Below are positions 58,341 through 64,000 of a stretch of DNA of 64,000 nt, piece by piece (the first letter of the stretch is position 1; the number at the start of each line of letters is the position of its first letter). The DNA is from Catellatospora citrea (GTDB taxonomy: Bacteria > Actinomycetota > Actinomycetes > Mycobacteriales > Micromonosporaceae). The notes beneath the pieces were generated by a model. It was not told the DNA's origin. It worked only from the letters and a program-made list of their open reading frames with translations, and ran no database searches. The DNA is taken from assembly GCF_003610235.1 (NCBI RefSeq), contig NZ_RAPR01000001.1:4588001-4652000 (forward strand). The letters run 5' to 3'. Made by a program: the position numbers and the translations under genes.

Positions 58341-59294
58341 TCAGGCGGGAGGGGTGAAGGAGGTGGTGCGGGTCATGCCGGCGGCGCGGCCCTTGGCGGA
58401 GATGACCAGGGCCATCTTGCGGGAGGCCTCGTCGATCATCTCGTCGCCGAGCATGACCGCGCCGAGGCGGCCGCCCTTTTCCGAGGTGTAGTAGTCGTAC
58501 GCGTCGAGGATCAGCTCGGCGTGGTCGTAGTCGGACTGGGCCGGCGAGTAGACCTCGTTGGCGGCGTCGATCTGGCCGGGGTGCAGCACCCACTTGCCGT
58601 CGAAGCCGAGCGCGGCCGAGCGCCGGGCCACCTCGGTGAACCCGTCCACATCCTTGATCTGCAGGTACGGCCCGTCGATGGCCTGCTTGTCGTGCATCCG
58701 CGCGGCCATCAGGATGCGCATCAGGATGTAGTGGTACGGGTCGCCCGGGTAGCCGGGGATGAGCGAGCCGACGACCAGCGACTTCATGTTGATCGAGGCC
58801 ATGAAGTCGGCGGGGCCGAAGATGATCGTCTCCACCCGGGGCGACGCGGCCGCGATGGCGTCCACGTTGACCAGACCGGCCGCGTTCTCGATCTGCGCCT
58901 CGATGCCGATGGCGCCGACCGGCAGGCCGAGCGACTTCTCCAGCTGGGTCAGCGTCAGGTCGAGCCATTCCACGTGCGACGCGCTCTGCACCTTGGGCAG
59001 CATGATGGCGTCCAGGTTGGCGCCCGCGCCCTCGACGATCTCGATGACGTCGGTGTACGTCCACGGCGTGGTCAGATCGTTGACCCGGACCACGCGGGTC
59101 TTGCCGGCCCAGTCGCCCTCGTTGAGCGCGGCCACGATGTTCTTGCGGGCCTCAGGCTTGGCCAGCGGCGCCACCGCGTCCTCCAGGTCGAGGAAGACCT
59201 GGTCGGCGGGCAGGCCCTGGGCCTTGCCGAGCATCTTGACGCTGGAACCCGGCACGGCCAGACACGACCTGCGGGCACGCCCGAGAGCGGCCAT
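58341..59294 (-). CDS. HpcH/HpaI-type CoA-ester lyase (malyl/methylmalyl-CoA or citrate lyase beta-like)
   Basis: A 317-residue TIM-barrel lyase. RSCLAVPGSSVKMLGKAQGLPADQVFLDLEDAVAP (metal/CoA region), then RVVRVNDLTTPWTY, IMLPKVQSASHVEWL, GIEAQIENAAGLVNVDAIA with the metal-binding Glu, and GPADFMASINMK. Closest to L-malyl-CoA/beta-methylmalyl-CoA lyases that also work in the ethylmalonyl-CoA pathway, and citramalyl-CoA lyases. It is divergent from the SDR gene. The acyl-CoA dehydrogenase at 62021 could be a pathway partner, unproven. Confidence 0.85.
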   Translation of the reverse strand: MAALGRARRSCLAVPGSSVKMLGKAQGLPADQVFLDLEDAVAPLAKPEARKNIVAALNEGDWAGKTRVVRVNDLTTPWTYTDVIEIVEGAGANLDAIMLPKVQSASHVEWLDLTLTQLEKSLGLPVGAIGIEAQIENAAGLVNVDAIAAASPRVETIIFGPADFMASINMKSLVVGSLIPGYPGDPYHYILMRILMAARMHDKQAIDGPYLQIKDVDGFTEVARRSAALGFDGKWVLHPGQIDAANEVYSPAQSDYDHAELILDAYDYYTSEKGGRLGAVMLGDEMIDEASRKMALVISAKGRAAGMTRTTSFTPPA

Positions 59295-59366
59295 CGATAC
59301 TCCTTAGGGAGCGTTCAGTAGTTGACGCCACGGTAACCTCACTCCCGTCGAGAGGAGAACGGGACT

Positions 59367-60179
59367 GTGGAAGATCTCACGCGCCATGCGGTGATCACCG
59401 GTGCCACGTCCGGCATCGGGCAGGCGGCCGCCGTCGCGCTGGTGCGACTGGGCTGGCAGGTCACCCTGGTGGGGCGCGATCCGGGGCGGCTGGACGCGGC
59501 CCTGGGCGCGGTCCGGGCCGCCGCGGCGGGCCCGGAACCGGTCGGCCTGCTGGCCGACTTCGCGCAGCTGTCGCAGGTCCGCGACCTGGCCGGCAAGCTC
59601 GCCGGGCAGCGCGTGGACGTGCTGGCCAACAACGCGGGCCTGGTCGCCAACCGCCGCACCACCACCGTGGACGGTCACGAGCTGACCATCCAGACCAACC
59701 ACCTGGCCCCGTTCCTGCTGGCGCACCTGATGCGCGACCAGCTGGCGCCGGGCGCCCGCATCGTCAACACGGCGTCGATGGCGCACTCGTTCGGCACCCT
59801 CGATCCGGACAACCTGGACCGGCGCGGCGGCATCTACAGCGCCTGGCTGGCGTACGGCGGCTCGAAGCGGGCCAACATCCTGTTCGCGGCGGAGGCCGCC
59901 CGGCGCTGGCCGGACCTGCTCAGCTACTCGTTCCACCCGGGCGTGGTGCGCACCCGCTTCGGCACGCCCGCGGCCCGGCTGTTCTACAAGATCGGTCCCG
60001 GCATCGCCACCCCGGAGCAGGGCGCCGACCAGCTGGTCTGGCTGGCCACCGAGGACCCGGTCCGGCTGCAGAACGGCGCGTACTACGTGCTGCGCAAGCC
60101 GACCCGCCCGCACCCCAGCGCCCGCGACCCGCGGTTCGCCGCCCGCCTGTGGGACGCGAGCGCCACCGCCGTCCTCTGA
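59367..60179 (+). CDS. Short-chain dehydrogenase/reductase (retinol dehydrogenase-like)
   Basis: A 270-residue classical SDR: NAD(P)-binding TGATSGIG near residue 10, NNAGL near 92, catalytic Ser in VNTASMAHSFG (near 135) and the YGGSK (YxxxK) active site near 168, then FHPGVVRTRFG. The insertion before YGGSK resembles WW-domain/retinol-dehydrogenase-like SDRs. GTG at 59367. Substrate unknown. Ends just before the strong hairpin at 60205-60246. Confidence 0.87.
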   Translation: MEDLTRHAVITGATSGIGQAAAVALVRLGWQVTLVGRDPGRLDAALGAVRAAAAGPEPVGLLADFAQLSQVRDLAGKLAGQRVDVLANNAGLVANRRTTTVDGHELTIQTNHLAPFLLAHLMRDQLAPGARIVNTASMAHSFGTLDPDNLDRRGGIYSAWLAYGGSKRANILFAAEAARRWPDLLSYSFHPGVVRTRFGTPAARLFYKIGPGIATPEQGADQLVWLATEDPVRLQNGAYYVLRKPTRPHPSARDPRFAARLWDASATAVL

Positions 60180-60204
60180 CGCGCGGCGCGGCGATCGACG
60201 AGTC

Positions 60205-60246
60205 GAGGCTCCGACCTGGCTGTCCGGGACAGCAGGTCGGAGCCTC
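60205..60246. terminator. Long bidirectional terminator hairpin
   Basis: GAGGCTCCGACCT (60205-60217) pairs with AGGTCGGAGCCTC (60234-60246), and GCTGTCC with GGACAGC inside, with one bulged G. Twenty base pairs in all. It lies between two convergent genes (SDR and a DUF4190 gene). GGTCGGA inside it recalls family A copy 1, but it lacks the conserved core. Confidence 0.8.
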
Positions 60247-60294
60247 GATCGGTGTTCGGCGGCCCGCTCCGGTGTCCGGTGCGCGCCGCCGTCG

Positions 60295-60858
60295 TCAGTT
60301 GACGCTCGCGCCGCCCGCGCCCAGCACGGCCAGCAACGGCAGGCCGAAGGCACAGAGGCAGCCCACCACGCCGATGCCGGTGAGGATCCAGCCGACGATG
60401 ATCGCCGCCTTCGCCATGCCCTCGCCGTCCTCGCCGGTCTGGCGGATCTGCTTCATCGCCGAGTGCCCGAGGATCGCGCCGATCGGGGCGGTGATCCAGG
60501 TGAGCAGGCCGACCAGGGACAGGATCAGCGCGACCAGGGCCATGCTGTTCTGCTGCCGGGGCGGCGGGTAGCCGCCGTACGGCTGCTGTCCGTAGGGCTG
60601 CTGCCCGTACGGAGCCTGCCCGTACGGCTGCTGCGGCGCGGCGTACGGGTCGGCCGACTTGTAGGGGTCGGCGTAGGGCTGCCCCGACTGCGGCGCCACC
60701 GGCGGCACGCTCGCCGGCGGCGTCGCCGGTGAGCCGGGCACGGCCGGGGACCCGTACGACGGCGGTGTCGCGTACGGGTTGGCCGCGGCCGGCGGCGCGT
60801 AGGGATCCGGCTGACCCGAGTACGGGTCCTGGCCGGACGGCGGAGGCGGATAGGTCAT
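60295..60858 (-). CDS. DUF4190 membrane protein, copy 1
   Basis: A 187-residue protein with a long Pro/Tyr/Gln/Gly-rich cytosolic N-terminal part (about 1-105, repeats such as QPYGQ) and a C-terminal DUF4190 domain of two helices around TAPIGAILGHSAMKQIRQTGEDGEGMA. The tail is like the disordered tails of envelope proteins that recruit others. Third gene of a three-gene tandem array on this strand; it follows copy 2 after 12 bases, so they form an operon. Function unknown. Confidence 0.82.
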   Translation of the reverse strand: MTYPPPPSGQDPYSGQPDPYAPPAAANPYATPPSYGSPAVPGSPATPPASVPPVAPQSGQPYADPYKSADPYAAPQQPYGQAPYGQQPYGQQPYGGYPPPRQQNSMALVALILSLVGLLTWITAPIGAILGHSAMKQIRQTGEDGEGMAKAAIIVGWILTGIGVVGCLCAFGLPLLAVLGAGGASVN

Positions 60859-60870
60859 GGCTTCTCCCAG

Positions 60871-61410
60871 CTAGTCCCAGTCGCTGCTGCTGCTACCGCT
60901 CTGGATCTCGTTCCAGAAGTTCGGGTCGTTGAGCACCCCGATGATCAGCAGCACCACCATGATCGCCGTCAGCGCGACGGCGGACCAGCCGGTGGCGATA
61001 CCGGCGATGGCCATGCCGCGGCCCTGCTGGCCGGTCTGCTTGACCTGCTTCAGGCTGATGTGGCCGAGCACGGCCCCGATCAGGCCCGGCAGCGCGCCGA
61101 TGCCGTAGCAGCAGCACAGCAGCACGCCCACGATGCCGAGCACCATCGACGCGATCGCCATGCCGTTCGTGCCGGGCGCGGCAGGACCCTGCGCGTAGGG
61201 GGTGAAGGGCACGCCGTACGCGCCCGTCGGCTGCGGGGAGTACGGCGCGCCGCTGACGGCCGGCGCGGCGTACGGGTCCGCGCTCACCGGCGGCACCGCG
61301 TACGGGTCCCCGCTGACGGGCTGCGGGGTGTACGGATTCGGGGTGGGCGGCGGAGCGTACGGATCAGGTTGCTGGTTGAACGGATCCGGGCTCGGCGGCG
61401 GGTAGGTCAT
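60871..61410 (-). CDS. DUF4190 membrane protein, copy 2
   Basis: A 179-residue member of the array. N-terminal Pro/Tyr-rich part (about 1-85) with PYAxPxVS-like repeats, two helices around LPGLIGAVLGHISLKQVKQTGQQGRGMA, and an acidic Ser-rich C-terminus (SGSSSSDWD) absent from the others. It shares the VLGHISxKQ motif with copies 1 and 3, so all arose by duplication. Function unknown. Confidence 0.82.
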   Translation of the reverse strand: MTYPPPSPDPFNQQPDPYAPPPTPNPYTPQPVSGDPYAVPPVSADPYAAPAVSGAPYSPQPTGAYGVPFTPYAQGPAAPGTNGMAIASMVLGIVGVLLCCCYGIGALPGLIGAVLGHISLKQVKQTGQQGRGMAIAGIATGWSAVALTAIMVVLLIIGVLNDPNFWNEIQSGSSSSDWD

Positions 61411-61435
61411 GAAGAGCTCCTGACTCGACGTCTGG

Positions 61436-61864
61436 TCAGAACGAGCCGAAGCCGCCGTTGAGGCTCAGCGCCGCCCCGGCGATGGCGTTCAGGATGCCGA
61501 GACCCAGGCCGACGTAACCGCAGATGATGCCGGTCAGCGCCTGCGAGCGGTTGGCCTGCCCCTGCTGGGTGATCTGCTTCATGCTGATGTGGCCCATGAT
61601 CGCGCCGGCCGCGCCGACGGCGATGCCGAGCAGCGCGCAGCACGCGGCGGGGATCGAGATGATGCCGACGATCATGGCGGCGAGGGCCAGGCCGTTGTTC
61701 TGCTTGACCGGCGCGCCGCCCCACGGCTGGGCGTAGGGCTGCTGCAGGCCGGGCTGCTCGTACGGCTGCTGCACGGGGGGCTGCGGCTGGCCGTAGGGGT
61801 TCGGCTGGGCGTTGGGGTCCGGCTGCTGGGCGTAGGGGTCCTGGCCGGGCGGGGTGTAGCTCAT
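61436..61864 (-). CDS. DUF4190 membrane protein, copy 3
   Basis: A 142-residue protein and the first gene of the operon. N-terminal QPxPNAQPNPYGQPQ-rich part is only about 55 residues, followed by two helices around AAGAIMGHISMKQITQQGQANR. Possible -10 box TAACGT lies about 40 bases before the ATG. The shortest, perhaps ancestral form of the array. Confidence 0.82.
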   Translation of the reverse strand: MSYTPPGQDPYAQQPDPNAQPNPYGQPQPPVQQPYEQPGLQQPYAQPWGGAPVKQNNGLALAAMIVGIISIPAACCALLGIAVGAAGAIMGHISMKQITQQGQANRSQALTGIICGYVGLGLGILNAIAGAALSLNGGFGSF

Positions 61865-61949
61865 GGGGTGCCTTGTCTCTCGGATGTGGGTTCAGCGCAC
61901 GTTAGCGAACCCGGTGAACCTTTTCACAGTGACGGTGCTGTCAAGCGCC

Positions 61950-61978
61950 TTGGATGGGACGGTGGCCCGGCTCATACT
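61950..61978 (+). promoter_or_regulatory. Promoter of acyl-CoA dehydrogenase gene
   Basis: -35 TTGGAT (61950-61955), 17-base spacer, -10 CATACT (61973-61978), about 42 bases before ATG 62021, which has its own GGGAGG ribosome binding site. Confidence 0.5.
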
Positions 61979-62020
61979 CAGCTCACCTGAAGGTTCGTTC
62001 AGTCCCCGGGAGGCTGACAG

Positions 62021-63220
62021 ATGGCTCGTCTCGCCCGTACTCCAGGCTTGTCCGATGTGCAGACCGCGATCCTCGAGACGGTACGCGAGTTCGCGGACAA
62101 GGAGATCATCCCGCGCGCGCAGCGGTTGGAGCACGCCGACGAGTACCCCGAGGAGATCCTCGCCGGGATGAAGGAGATGGGCCTGTTCGGCCTGACCATC
62201 GGCGAGGAGTACGGCGGACTCGGCGAGTCGCTGCTGACCTACGCCCTGGTCGTGGAGGAGCTGTCCCGCGGCTGGATGTCGGTGTCCGGCATCGTCAACA
62301 CCCACTTCATCGTGGCGTACCTGATCGGCCAGCACGGCTCCGAGGAGCAGAAGCAGCGGCTGCTGCCCCGGATGGCCACCGGCGAGGTGCGCGGCGCGTT
62401 CAGCATGTCCGAGCCGAACACCGGCTCCGACGTCGCCGCGATCACCTCGAAGGCGGTCCGCGACGGCGACACGTACGTGCTGAACGGCCAGAAGATGTGG
62501 CTGACCAACGGCGCGTACTCGTCCGTGGTGGCCACCCTGGTCAAGACCGATCAGGGCGCCGACAGCGTGTACGGCAACATGACCACGTTCCTGCTGGAGA
62601 AGGAGCCGGGGTTCGGCGAGACCGCGCCCGGCCTGACCATCCCCGGCAAGATCGAGAAGATGGGCTACAAGGGCGTCGAGACCACCGAGATGGTGCTGTC
62701 CGGCCACCGGGTGCCCGAGTCGGCGATCCTCGGCGGCGCGGACAAGGCGGGTCGCGGCTTCTACCAGATGATGGACGGCATCGAGGTGGGCCGGGTCAAC
62801 GTGGCCGCCCGCGCCTGCGGCATCTCGATCCGCGCGTTCGAACTGGCCGTGGCGTACGCCCAGCAGCGCGCGACGTTCGGCAAGCCGATCGCCCAGCACC
62901 AGGCCATCGCCTTCAAGCTCGCCGAGATGGGCACCAAGATCGAGGCTTCGCACGCGCTGATGGTCAACGCGGCCCGGCTCAAGGACTCCGGCGAGCGCAA
63001 CGACGTCGAGGCGGGCATGGCCAAGCTGCTGGCCAGCGAGTACTGCCACGAGATCGTCACCGAGTCGTTCCGCATCCACGGCGGCTACGGCTTCTCCAAG
63101 GAGTACGAGATCGAGCGCCTCATGCGCGAGGCCCCGTTCCTGCTCATCGGTGAGGGCACCAGCGAGATCCAGAAAACGATCATCTCCCGCGGCCTCCTGA
63201 AGGAGTACCGCGCCCGCTGA
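62021..63220 (+). CDS. Acyl-CoA dehydrogenase
   Basis: A 399-residue FAD enzyme, different from that at 17625. Blocks: GLTIGEEYGGLGESLLTYALVVEELSRGW, FSMSEPNTGSDVAAITSKAV, MWLTNGAYSSVVATLVKTD, RATFGKPIAQHQAIAFKLA, and SFRIHGGYGFSKEYEIERLMREAPFLLIGEGTSEIQKTII; the base is likely the Glu of GEGTSEIQ, as in short-chain enzymes. It could be butyryl-, isovaleryl- or methylsuccinyl-type; substrate unclear. ATG with GGGAGG. Downstream is the convergent PH-like gene. Confidence 0.88.
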   Translation: MARLARTPGLSDVQTAILETVREFADKEIIPRAQRLEHADEYPEEILAGMKEMGLFGLTIGEEYGGLGESLLTYALVVEELSRGWMSVSGIVNTHFIVAYLIGQHGSEEQKQRLLPRMATGEVRGAFSMSEPNTGSDVAAITSKAVRDGDTYVLNGQKMWLTNGAYSSVVATLVKTDQGADSVYGNMTTFLLEKEPGFGETAPGLTIPGKIEKMGYKGVETTEMVLSGHRVPESAILGGADKAGRGFYQMMDGIEVGRVNVAARACGISIRAFELAVAYAQQRATFGKPIAQHQAIAFKLAEMGTKIEASHALMVNAARLKDSGERNDVEAGMAKLLASEYCHEIVTESFRIHGGYGFSKEYEIERLMREAPFLLIGEGTSEIQKTIISRGLLKEYRAR

Positions 63221-63227
63221 CCGCCTG

Positions 63228-63911
63228 TCAGCGGGAGCGCAGCTCCGGTGGGGCGTCCGGCAGGTGGGCGAGGTCGCCCCGGCGTTCGGGGTGGTCGAGG
63301 TAGTGCTGCAGGACGGCGGCGACCTCGGCGTCACGCACGCGGTAGTCCGCGCCGCGCAGGCGCAGGGTGCCGGCGGTGGTGTCCAGGCGCACCCCGGCGC
63401 CGCTGTTCGGGCGCGCCGAGCGCACCTGCGACCAGGGCAGGTGCCGCCGGTGCACGCGGACCCCGCTCGCGTTGAGCACGATCTGCCGGGCGTGCCCGTG
63501 TGCCGGGCGCACGACCACCCAGAGCAGCCCCAACGCCAGCAGCGTCCACCCGATCGCGAGACCGACCTCACGGCCGTCCTCCAGCCGCGCCCAGCGGGCG
63601 ATGATCGGCAGCTGTACGGCGAACCACACCGCGGTCAGCACGCGGTCCGAGACCGGGGTGAGCACGAGGCCGGGCTCGCCGTCGGCGGCGCCCTGGCGCC
63701 ACCGCCCGTTCGGGTGGCGCATCAGGTGGAAGGAGCGGGCGACGGCGACCCCCACCCCGATGACGATCAGCCACAGGGTGACCGCCTCGTCGCCGGACAG
63801 CGGATGGATGGGCGTGGTCCGTCCGTACCACCACGCGCCGGCGATGAGCAGGAGCCCGGCCGCGGTGAGCGCGGCGGCGCGGGCGCGCGGGGTCGTCAGC
63901 ACGGCGATCAC
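63228..63911 (-). CDS. Membrane protein with C-terminal PH-like domain, unknown
   Basis: About 227 residues. Two or three helices in the first half (about 12-30, 45-62, and a hairpin near 90-135), then a PH-like beta domain (about 140-205, IVLNASGVRVHRRHLPWSQVRSAR) of the kind found in actinobacterial membrane proteins. GTG at 63911 stands six bases after TAGCCT, so it is leaderless; TTG at 63917 is an alternative. It is the intact type of protein whose fragment may lie at 27225. Function unknown. Confidence 0.72.
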   Translation of the reverse strand: MIAVLTTPRARAAALTAAGLLLIAGAWWYGRTTPIHPLSGDEAVTLWLIVIGVGVAVARSFHLMRHPNGRWRQGAADGEPGLVLTPVSDRVLTAVWFAVQLPIIARWARLEDGREVGLAIGWTLLALGLLWVVVRPAHGHARQIVLNASGVRVHRRHLPWSQVRSARPNSGAGVRLDTTAGTLRLRGADYRVRDAEVAAVLQHYLDHPERRGDLAHLPDAPPELRSR

Positions 63912-63990
63912 CCGCAAAGGCTACGAGACCACCTCACCTCCGCCAACGGCGCGGCCGGTGTCGATTCCGGGGCAGGCTATTCTGGCCGAC

Positions 63991-64000
63991 GTGCGACGAC
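63991..64000 (+). CDS. Start of a gene that leaves the window (tentative)
   Basis: A -10-like TATTCT (63978-63983) is followed after seven bases by GTG CGA CGA, the leaderless layout seen elsewhere in this window. Only three codons are visible, so the product is unknown. Confidence 0.3.

Noticed and set aside
60205..60246. A fourth copy of hairpin family A
   Set aside because: It shares GGTCGGA and nearby GATCG with copy 1, but it lacks the GGTC(A/T)GACC core and has a nearly closed 20-bp stem, so I treat it as an ordinary terminator.
1..64000. CRISPR array, insertion sequence, prophage or plasmid functions
   Set aside because: I see no regularly spaced repeats, transposase, integrase, phage structural or replication genes in the window.

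Overview
The window is very GC-rich chromosomal DNA from an actinobacterium, most likely of the family Micromonosporaceae (Actinoplanes, Catellatospora or Micromonospora type). The gene content supports this: a futalosine hydrolase of the menaquinone futalosine route, a mycothiol-dependent isomerase, SepH, DUF3027 and DUF2530 proteins, a mycobacterial-type SerC, GTG/TTG starts and many apparently leaderless genes. There is no integrase, transposase, CRISPR array or rRNA. One tRNA-Arg(CCU) lies at 27130-27202.

Layout. 1-9.5 kb is housekeeping: DUF2530 (partial), a membrane protein, mqnB, DUF3027, a purine permease, a MarR regulator, an MFS exporter, a mycothiol-dependent enzyme, an RDD protein, thpR and an aldo/keto reductase. 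9.5-21 kb holds sepH, a membrane acyltransferase, serC, citrate synthase, pdxH, an aldose epimerase, a nitroreductase, an acyl-CoA dehydrogenase and sdaA. 21-31 kb holds a two-domain glycosyltransferase/TagF-like enzyme, a stand-alone sugar-type ABC ATPase, a thioesterase, an MFS gene with a striking operator, the tRNA, small conserved genes and a GT2 enzyme.

29.9-44.7 kb is a cell-surface glycopolymer locus. A rightward operon (wecB-like epimerase, glycosyltransferase, unknown protein, glycosyltransferase, unknown protein) and a leftward operon (ABC-2 permease, ABC ATPase, DegT aminotransferase, Gfo/Idh oxidoreductase, glycosyltransferase) converge on a 26-bp perfect palindrome. A nucleotide-sugar dehydrogenase and a hexapeptide acyltransferase lie at the edges. 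Together they contain one candidate for each step from UDP-GlcNAc to UDP-ManNAc3NAcA (the WbpA/B/E/D/I logic) plus an exporter. The two unknown proteins are related to each other.

44.8-53.3 kb carries a lipoprotein, an inositol-monophosphatase-family enzyme, two secreted coiled-coil peptidoglycan peptidases and, between them, a complete branched-chain amino acid type ABC importer (livKGFHM). 53.3-57.2 kb is a copper operon: a CsoR operator inside the promoter, csoR, copZ, an anchored protein with a duplicated HxHP motif, and copA. 57.3-64 kb has a dimethylarginine dimethylaminohydrolase-like gene behind phased repeats, a CoA-ester lyase, an SDR, three tandem DUF4190 proteins, an acyl-CoA dehydrogenase and a PH-like membrane protein.

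Between genes there are two families of inverted-repeat elements: three copies of a 63-65 bp element with a GGTC(A/T)GACC-like core, and two copies of an element with GCAACTCTTAAAGA-type arms. At least eleven genes have a TANNNT-like -10 box 6-8 bases before the start codon and no ribosome binding site, so leaderless translation seems common here. All functions are read from sequence motifs and family knowledge; no database search was run.
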